A stretch of 64,000 nucleotides of DNA, taken from positions 434,001 to 498,000 of the forward strand of contig NZ_JAFCJK010000003.1 in the NCBI RefSeq assembly GCF_018131005.1, written 5' to 3'. The notes under the pieces are model-generated. The model ran no database searches. It worked only from the letters and a program-made list of their open reading frames with translations, and was not told the DNA's origin. This DNA is from Bradyrhizobium lablabi. Lineage in GTDB: Bacteria > Pseudomonadota > Alphaproteobacteria > Rhizobiales > Xanthobacteraceae. Positions 19,573-28,653 of the stretch are shown piece after piece. How positions within the stretch are numbered: the stretch's first letter is position 1; each line of letters opens with the position of its first letter. The translations under genes were made by a program, and so were the position numbers.

Positions 19573-20445
19573 TCACGCCTCCAGATTCCGGCCGACGATG
19601 CGGACGAGGAAGAACGCGACGATATTGGCGATCACGACCGCGACCAGGCCCCCCGCCGACGCACTCCCGACATCGTACTGGATCAAAGCCTGCGAATAGA
19701 TCAGGAAGGCGATGTTGGTAGTCTGCAGCCCCGGACCGCCGCCGGTGGTGACGAAGATTTCCGCGAACACGGTGAGCAGGAAAATGGTCTCGATCAGGAT
19801 CACCACCGTGATCGGGCGCGCCAGATGCGGCAGCGTTATGTAGATGAAGGTCGAGATCGCACTTGCGCCGTCCATCTCGGCCGCCTCCTTCTGCTCCTCG
19901 TCGAGCGACTGCAGCGCGGTGAGCAGGATCAACGTCGCGAACGGCAGCCACTGCCAGGCAATGATGAGTATCACCGACAGCAATGGGACATCGTTGAACC
20001 AGTCGATCGGCGTAAGGCCAAGCAACTTGGCAAGCCAGGCGAACAATCCCGAGACTGGGTGCATCAGAAGGTTCTTCCACACCAGCGCGCTCACCGTCGG
20101 CATCACGAAGAACGGCGCGATGACCATCAACCGGACGATGCTGAGCCCGACCACCTGCTGATCGAGCAGCAGCGCAAGCGGCACGCCCACCACGATCGTG
20201 ATGGCGAGCACCGACCCGACCAGCACAAGCGTGTTCTGCAACGAGGCGAGGAAGGCCGGATCGGTCAGGAAGTAGCGGAAATTCTCCAGTCCGACGAATT
20301 GTTCGGAGCCTGGATCGAGCAGATTGTAGTGCAGCGTCGAGAAATAGACCGTGAGCGCAAGCGGCACGATCATCCAGATGAAGAGCAACGCAACCGCGGG
20401 GGTGAGCAATGTTCGCGCGAGCAGTTGGGTCTGCTGGGTCGCCAT
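19573..20445 (-). CDS. Carbohydrate ABC transporter permease, MalF family
   Basis: 290 aa. Six membrane helices with the EAA loop EAAEMDGASAISTFIYITLPHLARPI. It starts at ATG 20445 behind GGAGGCGGGG. It forms the channel with the MalG-like subunit and corresponds to SmoF-type permeases. Confidence 0.92.
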   Translation of the reverse strand: MATQQTQLLARTLLTPAVALLFIWMIVPLALTVYFSTLHYNLLDPGSEQFVGLENFRYFLTDPAFLASLQNTLVLVGSVLAITIVVGVPLALLLDQQVVGLSIVRLMVIAPFFVMPTVSALVWKNLLMHPVSGLFAWLAKLLGLTPIDWFNDVPLLSVILIIAWQWLPFATLILLTALQSLDEEQKEAAEMDGASAISTFIYITLPHLARPITVVILIETIFLLTVFAEIFVTTGGGPGLQTTNIAFLIYSQALIQYDVGSASAGGLVAVVIANIVAFFLVRIVGRNLEA

Positions 20446-20545
20446 CCCCGCCTCCTTTCAATGAAAGGGCGACCATCCTCGTCGCGGCGCGGGATGGTCG
20501 CGAGCGTCCGGCCGGGAGGGGTGAGCCGGACGCGTGGAACCAAGC

Positions 20546-21859
20546 TTACTTGATGTAGCCCGCGCGCTTCATCTCGCGCTCGGTCGAGGATTGAGCGGCC
20601 GCGAGTGCGGCGTCGACGGAGGTTGAGCCGGAGAGCGCAGCCGAGAACTGCTGGCCTACCTGGGTGCCGATGCCCTGGAATTCGGGGATCGCCGCGTATT
20701 GCACGCCGACATAAGGCACCTGCTTGACGGTCGGCTTGTTCGGATCGGCCGCATCGATCGACTGCAATGTCAGCATCGCGAAGGGCGCGACCTTCAGATA
20801 ATCCGGATTCTGGTACAGCGAGGTCCGCGTGCCCGGAGGCACATTGGCCCAACCTTCCTTGGACGCCACGAGTTTCGTGTAGTCCTTGCTGGTCGCCCAG
20901 GCGATGAACTTCTCGGCCGCCTCGACCTTCTTTGAGCCGGCGGGGATCGCCAGATTCCACGCCCACAGCCAATTGGCATTCTTGCCAAGGCCGGTGTTCG
21001 GCGCGAGCGCGAAGCCGACCTGGTCCGCGACCCTGGAATCCTTCGGGTTGGTCACAAAGGACGCGGCCACGGTGGCGTCGATCCACATCGCGCACTTGCC
21101 GGCGTTGAACAGCGCGAGGTTCTCATTGAAGCCGTTGGAGCTTGCGCCGGGAGGACCGGCCTGCTTCATGAGGTCGACATAGGTCGAGAGCGTCTTTTTC
21201 CATTCCGGAGAGTTGAATTGCGGCTCCCACTTCTCGTCGAACCAGCGCGCACCGTAAGAATTGGCCATCGCGGTCAGGAACGCCATGTTCTCGCCCCAGC
21301 CGGCCTTGCCGCGCAGGCATATGCCGTAAACGCCTGCTGATTTGTCGGTCAACTTCTTCGCCGCATCGATTACGAAGTCCCAGGTCGGCTTTTCCGGCAT
21401 CTTCAGCCCGGCCTTCTCGAACAGATCGGTGCGATACATCACCATCGAACTCTCGCCGTAGAATGGAGCGGCGTAGAGCTTGCCGTCGACCGAGACTGCG
21501 TCACGGATTCTCGGCAAGAGATCGTTGACGTCGTAGTCGGCGCCGAGCTTGTCGAGCGGGACCAGCCAATTCTTCTTGGCCCAGATCGGCACCTCATAGG
21601 TGCCGATGGTGAGCACGTCGAACTGACCGCCCTTGGTGGCAATATCGGTCGTCACACGCTGGCGCAGCACGTTCTCCTCGAGCGTCACCCACTTGACGGT
21701 GATGTCCGGATTCTTGGCGGTGAATTCGTTGGTGAGCCCCTGCATGCGGATCATGTCGCCATTGTTGACAGTCGCAACGGTCAGGGTGGTCTGGGCGATG
21801 GAGGGAGCGGAGATCAAAAGAGCAGCCGCACCCGCAACGGCGCAAAGGACGTTTTTCAA
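20546..21859 (-). CDS. Sugar/polyol ABC transporter substrate-binding protein (SBP_bac_1 family)
   Basis: 437 aa. The start is TTG at 21859, five bases after GGGAGG; it gives an ideal signal peptide (KNVLCAVAGAAALLISAPSIAQ) and no ATG does. The mature protein has the extracellular solute-binding family 1 pattern, with WVTLEENVLRQRVTTDIA and a GESSMVMYRTDLFEKAGL stretch. It resembles mannitol/sorbitol-binding SmoE. It is the first transporter gene, directly behind two copies of the presumed SorC operator. Confidence 0.9.
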   Translation of the reverse strand: MKNVLCAVAGAAALLISAPSIAQTTLTVATVNNGDMIRMQGLTNEFTAKNPDITVKWVTLEENVLRQRVTTDIATKGGQFDVLTIGTYEVPIWAKKNWLVPLDKLGADYDVNDLLPRIRDAVSVDGKLYAAPFYGESSMVMYRTDLFEKAGLKMPEKPTWDFVIDAAKKLTDKSAGVYGICLRGKAGWGENMAFLTAMANSYGARWFDEKWEPQFNSPEWKKTLSTYVDLMKQAGPPGASSNGFNENLALFNAGKCAMWIDATVAASFVTNPKDSRVADQVGFALAPNTGLGKNANWLWAWNLAIPAGSKKVEAAEKFIAWATSKDYTKLVASKEGWANVPPGTRTSLYQNPDYLKVAPFAMLTLQSIDAADPNKPTVKQVPYVGVQYAAIPEFQGIGTQVGQQFSAALSGSTSVDAALAAAQSSTEREMKRAGYIK

Positions 21860-21880
21860 GGTAACCTCCCATGGTCACGC

Positions 21881-21890
21881 TGAGCATATG
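21881..21890 (+). promoter_or_regulatory. Candidate SorC-family operator half-site 1
   Basis: TGAGCATATG, 22 bases upstream of the binding-protein start. The same decamer recurs with one change at 21900-21909, and as its reverse complement at 23685-23694 in front of the HAD/regulator unit. Confidence 0.5.
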
Positions 21891-21899
21891 CCCACGTGT

Positions 21900-21909
21900 T
21901 GAGCGTATG
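21900..21909 (+). promoter_or_regulatory. Candidate SorC-family operator half-site 2
   Basis: TGAGCGTATG, 19 bases (about two helical turns) after the first site and in the same orientation. This suits a multimeric regulator binding one face of the DNA. Confidence 0.45.
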
Positions 21910-22042
21910 TTCAACCTGCCGCTGATTTTTGTCAAGCGCGCGGACGCGCCGGCACGCGCGAATTCCCAGGCTTCGACACCCCCGGAATGGAATTCTTGCA
22001 AGCGCGAGGAACTCGGCCAAGGCAGGATAAGGTTGTGCTGGC

Positions 22043-22996
22043 CTAGCGCTCGAGCACCGCGCGGGCGGTTGCCTCGTCGGTGATCAAGCCATTGACCACG
22101 CGCCCGGCGAGCGCGGCCTTGATCGCCGGCACCTTGGCCGAGCCGATGGCTGCGGCAATCGTGGTTCCCTCCGCCGGAATCTGCGGCGGAATACTGGTCA
22201 GCCGCTTGTTGGTGCCGCCCTTGATCAGCCGTCCCCTGGCATCAAAGGCCCAGCCCGTCACCTCGCCGATCGCGCCGAGCCGCATCATCTCCAACAGCTC
22301 CTCGCGGGTCACAAAGCCGTCGACATGCACCTGCGCCTTCTGGTCCATCTGGCCGATGCCGATCAGCCTGAGATCGGCCTTGGCCGCGACCGCCTTCACC
22401 TTCGCGATCGGCTCAATGCGGACCATGCGATTGCGCTCGTCCTCGCTCGACATCAGGAACGGCAGCGGCATCGGGTAATGGCGCGCACCGGTGCGGTCGG
22501 CGAGCCGTCCGACGGTATCGTAGAAGCTCGCCGAACCGTCGGCGGAGATGTTGCCGACCAGCGAGACGATCTGGTGAAAAGGACGCTCGATCGGCGAGAC
22601 CCGCTCGACAGCGGCCCGCACGGCGCGGCCGGTGCCGAGCGCCACGATCACCGGCGTCTCCGACCGCAGTGTCGTCTCCAGGATGTTGGCGCTGCGCTCG
22701 GCGATGCCGGCGGTCGACAGGGGCGCCGACGGGTCGGTCGGCACGACCTCGCAATGGACCAGATCGAAGTGGCTCTTCAGCCTGGACGCCAATTCCATGC
22801 AGGCTGCGATCGGATGCTCCAGACGGAAGGTGATCAGCCGCTCCGCGAGGCAGAGCGACACCAGCCGCTGCGCCGAGGCGCGCGAGACTTGCAGCATCCT
22901 GGCGATCTCGTCCTGGGTGTGGCCCGCGATGAAATAGAGCCAGCCGGCGCGCGCCGCATCATCGAGACGGGATTTTTCGCTGTCTTGCGTCGCCAT
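22043..22996 (-). CDS. SorC/DeoR-family sugar-binding transcriptional regulator
   Basis: 317 aa. An N-terminal helix-turn-helix (YFIAGHTQDEIARMLQVSRASAQRLV) precedes a SorC effector domain of about 250 residues with the phosphosugar-binding GxGR-type segment (IVALGTGRAVRAAVERV). Proteins of this family sense phosphorylated sugars. It lies between the HAD gene (9-base gap) and the transporter, so it is the likely regulator of the polyol cluster and of its own unit. No clear Shine-Dalgarno precedes the ATG, consistent with coupling to the HAD gene. Confidence 0.9.
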   Translation of the reverse strand: MATQDSEKSRLDDAARAGWLYFIAGHTQDEIARMLQVSRASAQRLVSLCLAERLITFRLEHPIAACMELASRLKSHFDLVHCEVVPTDPSAPLSTAGIAERSANILETTLRSETPVIVALGTGRAVRAAVERVSPIERPFHQIVSLVGNISADGSASFYDTVGRLADRTGARHYPMPLPFLMSSEDERNRMVRIEPIAKVKAVAAKADLRLIGIGQMDQKAQVHVDGFVTREELLEMMRLGAIGEVTGWAFDARGRLIKGGTNKRLTSIPPQIPAEGTTIAAAIGSAKVPAIKAALAGRVVNGLITDEATARAVLER

Positions 22997-23005
22997 GTCC
23001 GTGTG

Positions 23006-23671
23006 TCAACCTTCCGTCCAGAAATCGATCATCCTGTCGAAGATCCGATCCGCGCCGGCTTCCCGGAGCAGGCCGTCGCCGTTTCGCGATCGATAGTGGG
23101 AGCCGCCGACAAATCCCCACACCCTCATGCCTGCCGCCTTTGCGGCCATCACGCCGCTGACGCTGTCCTCGATCACCAGCGTCCGGCGCGGCTGCGCTCC
23201 CATCGCGCTCGCCGCATGCAGGAACAGGTCCGGCGCCGGCTTGCCACGCTTGACCATCTGGGATGTGTAGACGCTTGGACCAAAATGATTGGCGAGTCCC
23301 GTCAACTCCAGCGAAAAGGTGACCCGGTCCAGGTCGCTCGATGATGCGACGCAGCGGGGCAGAGCCAGATCCGCCAGCAACGCCCCGACACCGATGATCG
23401 GCTTCAGTTCGGAGCGAAAGGTCTTCCGCACCTGCTGCGCCAGATCGGTCAGGAAATTCGCGGGCACCGGTCGGCCCAGGGTATCGCAATACTCGACCAC
23501 GGCCGCCGTGCTGCGGCCAAGGAAGAGTTTCAGCGCCTCCTCGGTGCTCAGCGCGACGCCAACCCCGTTGAGCGCCTCGGACAGGCACCGGCAGCTCAGC
23601 ACTTCGCTGTCGACGAGCACGCCGTCGCAGTCGAAGATCACGAGGTCGGTCTCGGGGAGGCTGGCTTCCAT
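23006..23671 (-). CDS. HAD-superfamily phosphatase/phosphoglucomutase-like
   Basis: 221 aa. Motif I is IFDCDGVLVDSE with the nucleophilic Asp; motif II, motif III Lys (KPAPDLF) and motif IV (VIEDSVSG) follow, and a helical cap lies between. This is the beta-phosphoglucomutase/2-deoxyglucose-6-phosphatase branch (HAD-IA). In polyol operons such enzymes remove phosphate from sugar phosphates, perhaps to relieve stress or to tune the SorC effector. The ATG lies only 8 bases from the putative operator, with no obvious ribosome-binding site. Confidence 0.85.
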   Translation of the reverse strand: MEASLPETDLVIFDCDGVLVDSEVLSCRCLSEALNGVGVALSTEEALKLFLGRSTAAVVEYCDTLGRPVPANFLTDLAQQVRKTFRSELKPIIGVGALLADLALPRCVASSSDLDRVTFSLELTGLANHFGPSVYTSQMVKRGKPAPDLFLHAASAMGAQPRRTLVIEDSVSGVMAAKAAGMRVWGFVGGSHYRSRNGDGLLREAGADRIFDRMIDFWTEG

Positions 23672-23678
23672 TCAGGCA

Positions 23679-23694
23679 TGAGATCATATGCTCA
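23679..23694. promoter_or_regulatory. Candidate SorC-family operator at the HAD-regulator unit
   Basis: TGAGATCATATGCTCA contains CATATGCTCA, the exact reverse complement of the site at 21881, plus a TGAG arm facing it. Its place just upstream of the HAD-regulator unit suggests autoregulation. Confidence 0.5.
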
Positions 23695-23729
23695 GGCTAT
23701 GAGCAATAGATCAGCACCCCCGCGCCGCG

Positions 23730-23984
23730 TCAGGTCCCGAGGAATCCAGGCGCCAGGTCTTCCTGGACGATGATTTGCGCCGCCTCCGGTGTCAGCTCGC
23801 TGCCGACGAGGTCCAGCCCCCTGGCGGCATCGAACAGCAGCGCGCGGACGTCGTCCGGCGTGAGCACGCCCTTGGCGACAAGCTTGCGGACCAAAGCCCG
23901 CAGAATCAGAACCTCGATCTCGCCATGCGCAAGCGGCGCTGCCTTCTCGGTCATGATCGTCTCCCCGGTCGTTCGGTCCGTCAT
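23730..23984 (-). CDS. Small protein coupled to CbpM, function unknown
   Basis: 84 aa. The ATG at 23984 overlaps the cbpM stop by four bases (ATGA), so it is translationally coupled. The sequence is soluble and mostly helical, with IEVLILRALVRKLVAKGVL then TPDDVRALLFDAARGLD. I do not recognise a named domain. Its coding bias and tight linkage argue that it is real and works with the CbpA-CbpM chaperone pair. Confidence 0.72.
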   Translation of the reverse strand: MTDRTTGETIMTEKAAPLAHGEIEVLILRALVRKLVAKGVLTPDDVRALLFDAARGLDLVGSELTPEAAQIIVQEDLAPGFLGT

Positions 23985-24271
23985 TCGCGGGTTGGCGCGG
24001 CGACCTGAATCTCCTTGTGCAGTTGCGCGAACGCATGGCGCAGCCCATGGAGCTGATCGATGAGATGGAGAATGACGTCGACTCCCTCGTCGTTGACTCC
24101 GAGACCGCCCTTCAAGTCCTGGATCAGGTGAGCGCGCGCAACGTCCTTGTCGGAGAAATTGGTTTCCGTGGCCGTCTGCTCCGGGATGAGCCACTGCTGC
24201 TCGATCCAAAATTCCAGCGTCTGCACTTCGAGGCCGGCGCTCGCCAGGAACTCCTGCTTGGTCATGGTCAT
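23981..24271 (-). CDS. cbpM: Chaperone modulator CbpM
   Basis: 96 aa, the usual size. The N-terminal MerR-like winged region ([24 protein letters not shown]) is followed by helices ([27 protein letters not shown]) that bind the J-domain of CbpA. Known family members inhibit the co-chaperone and DNA-binding activity of CbpA. Start and stop overlap the flanking genes by ATGA, giving a three-gene coupled unit. Confidence 0.9.
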   Translation of the reverse strand: MTMTKQEFLASAGLEVQTLEFWIEQQWLIPEQTATETNFSDKDVARAHLIQDLKGGLGVNDEGVDVILHLIDQLHGLRHAFAQLHKEIQVAAPTRE

Positions 24272-25173
24272 GATGTGCCATCCTCGCGCGGGTTGAACGC
24301 CTTGCCCTTATCCCACTTTGAAACGAATTCCTCGAGTTCGGGATCCGGCCCCTTGGGCAAAACCACCTTCAATTTGACGAACTGATCGCCATGACCTCCG
24401 CCGGGGTGCGGCCCGCCCTTGCCCTTGAGGCGCATGATCGTACCGGTGTTCGATCCCTTCGGGACCGTCATCGTTACGGCGCCAGTGGGCGTCGGAACGC
24501 GAACGCGTCCGCCGAGCACTGCTTCGGACAACGAGATCGGCAATTCCAGCGAGATGTCATCGCCCTCGCGCGTGAAACGAGGATCAGGTCGGACCTCGAC
24601 CTCGATCAGCGCATCGCCGGGGCCGCCGCTGCCGGTGCCGGGCGCTCCCTTGCCGCGCAGTCGAAGGATCTGCCCGTCCACCAGGCCGGGCGGAATCGTC
24701 ACGTCGAGCGTACCTCCGTCAGGCAGCGTCAACCGCTTGTTTGCGCCCGCGATCGACTCGGCGAATTCGATCGGCAGGCTGTAATGCAGATCGCGGCCGC
24801 GCCGGTTCGCGCGCGCCCTCTCGCTGCGCCTCAAGAACTCGGCCAGCGCCTCGTCGGAATCGATGAAATCCGCGTATCCGGAGCTGTCCGTGTAAGGATT
24901 GCCGCCATCCGATGTCGCATACTCCCGGTAGAAATGTTGCGGCGGCCGCTCCGCACCAGCGGCGTCGATCTCTCCGGCATCGAAGCGCTTGCGCTTCTCG
25001 GCGTCACCCAGAAGGTCGTAGGCCGCGGCGACCTCCTTGAATTTTTCTTCGGCCGCCTTGTCACCGGGATTAAGGTCCGGATGCAATTTCTTGGCGAGCT
25101 TTCGGTAGGCCTTCTGGATGTCGGCTGAAGAAGCCGCAGGCACAACGCCGAGGACTTCGTACGGATTTCTCAC
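24268..25173 (-). CDS. cbpA: DnaJ-class co-chaperone CbpA
   Basis: 301 aa from GTG at 25173. Upstream in-frame codons do not look coding, and the J-domain starts at once (RNPYEVLGV). The J-domain has the essential HPD ([11 protein letters not shown]). The type-II C-terminal substrate-binding domains ([20 protein letters not shown] and [19 protein letters not shown]) follow without a zinc finger. It stimulates DnaK and protects proteins under stress. It is divergent from clpB. Confidence 0.92.
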   Translation of the reverse strand: MRNPYEVLGVVPAASSADIQKAYRKLAKKLHPDLNPGDKAAEEKFKEVAAAYDLLGDAEKRKRFDAGEIDAAGAERPPQHFYREYATSDGGNPYTDSSGYADFIDSDEALAEFLRRSERARANRRGRDLHYSLPIEFAESIAGANKRLTLPDGGTLDVTIPPGLVDGQILRLRGKGAPGTGSGGPGDALIEVEVRPDPRFTREGDDISLELPISLSEAVLGGRVRVPTPTGAVTMTVPKGSNTGTIMRLKGKGGPHPGGGHGDQFVKLKVVLPKGPDPELEEFVSKWDKGKAFNPREDGTS

Positions 25174-25495
25174 GATCGACCCCGCAAGAACGTCAGTTTG
25201 TCCAATGTCATGTGGACGCAAAAGCGGAATATTTGCAACACCATTCGCCACGCCCGGTATTGCCGGTCGGCGAATGCGTGACGGACGCGCGAGCCAGGCC
25301 TTTGGCCGCGGACTGGTTCCATTGTTGACTATCCTCGGAAACGATCACACCATGACAACGATCGGCGCCGCAACGCCCGCCGGCGTCTCGGCGAGTGACT
25401 TCGTGGTTGTCATCGTCCCGTTGTCTTGTCGACGGCGCAGATGTGTGGCACGCAGCAACTTCTGTCACCTGGCGCCATTGCCTGGAGGTGCCGCG
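25174..25495. other. Divergent cbpA/clpB promoter region with a stem-loop
   Basis: 322 bases. An inverted repeat with perfect 8-base arms CATTCGCC (25242-25249) and GGCGAATG (25269-25276) encloses a smaller CCGG/CCGG stem. No CIRCE element (TTAGCACTC) was seen, and no convincing sigma-32 promoter. GGAGG at 25485-25489 serves clpB. Confidence 0.5.
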
Positions 25496-28108
25496 ATGAA
25501 CATTGAAAAATACACCGATCGCGTAAAGGGCTTCATCCAGTCGGCACAGTCGCTCGCGATGCGCGAGGGCCACCAGCAATTCTCGACGCTTCACATCCTC
25601 AAGGTGCTGCTGGATGACAGCGAGGGCCTCGCGGCGGGCCTGATCGATCGCTCGGGAGGCAATTCGCGTGCAATCCTGAAGGCGACCGAAGAGGCCCTGG
25701 CAAAATTGCCGAAGGTGACCGGTGCCGGTTCGGGACAGATCTATCTCGCTCCGGAGACCGCGCGCGCCTTCGCCGCCGCAGAGCAGGCCGCGGACAAGGC
25801 GGGCGACAGCTTTGTCACCGTCGAGCGCCTGCTGCAGGCCCTCGCCGCCGACAAGGACAGCGAGGCCGGCAGGCTGCTCGCCAGGGGCGGCGTCAGTCCG
25901 CAGAACCTCAACGCTGCGATCAACGCGCTGCGCAAGGGCCGCACCGCCGACAGCGCTTCCGCAGAGAACGCTTACGACGCCTTGAAAAAATATGCCCGCG
26001 ACCTGACGCAATCCGCCCGCGATGGCAAGCTCGATCCGGTGATCGGCCGCGACGAGGAGATCCGCCGCACCATCCAGGTGTTGTCGCGGCGGACCAAGAA
26101 CAATCCCGTGCTGATCGGCGAGCCCGGCGTCGGCAAGACCGCGATCGTCGAGGGACTGGCGCTGCGCATCGTCAACGGCGACGTGCCGGAAAGCCTGCAG
26201 GACAAGGCGTTGCTCGCGCTCGACCTCGGCGCGCTGATCGCGGGCGCGAAGTACCGCGGCGAATTCGAGGAGCGGCTGAAGGCCGTGCTGCAGGAGGTGA
26301 CGTCGGCGGAAGGCGGCATCATCCTGTTCATCGACGAGATGCACACGCTGATCGGCGCCGGCAAGGCCGATGGCGCGATGGACGCGTCCAACCTGCTGAA
26401 GCCCGCGCTCGCCCGCGGCGAATTGCACTGCATCGGCGCGACCACGCTCGACGAATACCGCAAGCATGTCGAGAAGGACGCCGCATTGGCGCGACGCTTC
26501 CAGCCGGTCTTCGTCAGCGAGCCGACCGTGGAAGACACGATCTCGATCCTGCGCGGCTTGAAGGACAAGTACGAGCAGCATCACGGTGTGCGCATCGCAG
26601 ACTCGGCGCTGGTCGCGGCGGCGACCCTGTCGAACCGCTACATCACCGACCGCTTCCTTCCCGACAAGGCCATCGACCTGATGGACGAGGCGGCGGCACG
26701 ACTGAAGATGCAGGTCGATTCCAAGCCGGAAGAACTCGACACGCTCGATCGCGAGATCATCCGCCTCAAGATCGAGCAGGAGGCGCTCAAGAAGGAGACC
26801 GACCGCGGCTCGAAGAGCCGCCTGGAGACTCTCGAGCGCGACCTGACCGAGCTGGAAAAAAGGTCGGCCGACCTGACGTCGCAATGGCGGTCGGAAAAGA
26901 GCAAGCTTTCCGATGCGCAGAAGATGAAGAGCGAGCTTGAACACCTGCGCACCGAACTCGCCAACGCACAACGCAAAGGGGAATTTCAGAAAGCGGGCGA
27001 GCTTGCTTACAGCCGCATACCCGAGCTCGAGAAGAAGCTCGCGGCCGTCGAGGCCAGCGAGACGTCGTCGATCAGCGAGACGGTGACCGCCGACAATATC
27101 GCGCAGGTGGTCTCGCGCTGGACCGGCGTGCCGGTCGACAAGATGCTCGAGGGTGAAAAGGACAAGCTGCTGCGCATGGAGGAGATGCTCGGCAAGCGCG
27201 TGGTCGGCCAGTCGCAGGCCGTTCGCGCGGTCTCAACGGCGGTGCGCCGCGCGCGCGCCGGCCTGCAGGATCCCAACCGTCCGATCGGCTCTTTCATGTT
27301 CCTGGGCCCCACGGGCGTCGGCAAGACAGAGCTTGCCAAGGCCCTCGCCGAATATCTGTTCGACGATGAAACCGCGATGATTCGTCTCGACATGTCCGAA
27401 TACATGGAGAAGCACTCGGTTGCGCGATTGATTGGAGCTCCTCCCGGCTATGTCGGCTATGACGAGGGCGGCGCGCTCACCGAGGCGGTGCGGCGCCGGC
27501 CTTATCAGGTCGTGCTGTTTGACGAGATCGAGAAGGCGCATCCCGACGTCTTCAACGTGCTGTTGCAGGTGCTCGACGACGGCCGCCTCACCGATGGCCA
27601 GGGCCGTACCGTCGACTTCCGCAACACGCTGATCATCATGACCTCGAATATCGGGGCGGAGTATCTCGTCGCCCAGCCGGATGGCCAGGACACCGGCGCG
27701 GTGCGCGAGCAGGTGATGAACATGGTGCGTGCCCACTTCCGTCCCGAATTCCTGAACCGCATCGACGAGATCATCCTGTTCCACCGCTTGCAGAAGAACG
27801 AGATGGGCCGGATCGTCGAAATCCAGTTCACGCGGCTGCGGAAGCTGCTCGAGGATCGCAAGATCGAGCTGTCGCTCGATGCCAAGGCGCGGGACTGGCT
27901 GGCGGAGAAAGGCTGGGATCCGGCCTATGGCGCCCGGCCGCTGAAGCGCGTGATCCAGCGCAGCGTGCAGGACCCGCTCGCCGAAATGATCCTCGCCGGC
28001 GACGTGCGCGACGGCTCGCAGGTGAAGATCTCCGCGACCAAGGCAGGCCTCACCTTCAACGGCAAGACGCCGGAAACGACACAAGCGGACGAGTTCGAAT
28101 CGGTGTGA
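25496..28108 (+). CDS. clpB: ATP-dependent disaggregase ClpB
   Basis: 870 aa from ATG 25496, behind GGAGGTG; the open frame upstream to 25118 is not coding-like. An N-terminal Clp_N repeat domain ([18 protein letters not shown]) is followed by AAA+ domain 1 (Walker A GEPGVGKT), the coiled-coil middle domain (about residues 400-530, [16 protein letters not shown]), then AAA+ domain 2 (Walker [20 protein letters not shown]) and the C-terminal small domain. It rescues aggregated proteins with DnaK/DnaJ-type partners. It heads a plus-strand stress cluster. Confidence 0.96.
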   Translation: MNIEKYTDRVKGFIQSAQSLAMREGHQQFSTLHILKVLLDDSEGLAAGLIDRSGGNSRAILKATEEALAKLPKVTGAGSGQIYLAPETARAFAAAEQAADKAGDSFVTVERLLQALAADKDSEAGRLLARGGVSPQNLNAAINALRKGRTADSASAENAYDALKKYARDLTQSARDGKLDPVIGRDEEIRRTIQVLSRRTKNNPVLIGEPGVGKTAIVEGLALRIVNGDVPESLQDKALLALDLGALIAGAKYRGEFEERLKAVLQEVTSAEGGIILFIDEMHTLIGAGKADGAMDASNLLKPALARGELHCIGATTLDEYRKHVEKDAALARRFQPVFVSEPTVEDTISILRGLKDKYEQHHGVRIADSALVAAATLSNRYITDRFLPDKAIDLMDEAAARLKMQVDSKPEELDTLDREIIRLKIEQEALKKETDRGSKSRLETLERDLTELEKRSADLTSQWRSEKSKLSDAQKMKSELEHLRTELANAQRKGEFQKAGELAYSRIPELEKKLAAVEASETSSISETVTADNIAQVVSRWTGVPVDKMLEGEKDKLLRMEEMLGKRVVGQSQAVRAVSTAVRRARAGLQDPNRPIGSFMFLGPTGVGKTELAKALAEYLFDDETAMIRLDMSEYMEKHSVARLIGAPPGYVGYDEGGALTEAVRRRPYQVVLFDEIEKAHPDVFNVLLQVLDDGRLTDGQGRTVDFRNTLIIMTSNIGAEYLVAQPDGQDTGAVREQVMNMVRAHFRPEFLNRIDEIILFHRLQKNEMGRIVEIQFTRLRKLLEDRKIELSLDAKARDWLAEKGWDPAYGARPLKRVIQRSVQDPLAEMILAGDVRDGSQVKISATKAGLTFNGKTPETTQADEFESV

Positions 28109-28209
28109 AAAGAACCTGGACGCCGGACGGCGTTGTTGACGCGCCATTCATCGCGCGTCGTCGATTGCGAGGCATCATCGCCGTGCAAAGCTTCAACCAG
28201 GAGGAAGCC

Positions 28210-28467
28210 ATGTCGGAGCACAAGATCGAACACAATATGGAGGTGATCGGGGCCGACGGCGTGCATGTCGGTACGGTCGATCGCGTCATCGACAACCGCA
28301 TCAAGCTCAAGAGGCACGACAGCGGAGACGGGATGCACAAGGATCATCATCACTACATCGAGCTCGGCTTCGTCGCGGGCGTTGAGGGCTCAAAGGTCCG
28401 TCTTTCCGCGAATGCCGCCATCGCGGTGACCCTCGAGGAGGAGAGGTCCGGAAAACCTGTCGATTGA
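28210..28467 (+). CDS. DUF2171-type small protein
   Basis: 85 aa from ATG 28210 behind AGGAGGA. The core NMEVIGADGVHVGTVDRVIDNRIKLKRHD matches DUF2171/PRC-barrel-like small proteins, followed by a His-rich KDHHHYIELGFV. The biochemical role is unknown; relatives are often found among stress genes in rhizobia. It sits between clpB and the DyP-encapsulin pair. Confidence 0.78.
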   Translation: MSEHKIEHNMEVIGADGVHVGTVDRVIDNRIKLKRHDSGDGMHKDHHHYIELGFVAGVEGSKVRLSANAAIAVTLEEERSGKPVD

Positions 28468-28641
28468 AGTCGCGGCTACGGCCTCTGGCAATTTGACGAT
28501 ACGGGCACCACTCCGCGAACACGGTCGAGCCAGGCAATCCGGGCCCTTGTAAAGGCGCCGGTTGCATGCTCCTCTCCTTGTGTCGTGGTCGCCTGCCGGC
28601 GCTCTGTCCTGCTCCCTGCGGCCGCGGGATGACAATTCAAC

Positions 28642-28647
28642 AAGGAG
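28642..28647 (+). promoter_or_regulatory. Ribosome-binding site deciding the DyP GTG start
   Basis: AAGGAG lies six bases before GTG at 28654. No ATG is available upstream of the conserved peroxidase domain, so GTG is the likely start. Confidence 0.6.
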
Positions 28648-28653
28648 TGACGC

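Noticed and set aside
25118..25495. Upstream extension of clpB
   Set aside because: The conserved ClpB N-terminus starts at 25496 directly after GGAGGTG. The extension overlaps the divergent promoter region and reads as non-coding.
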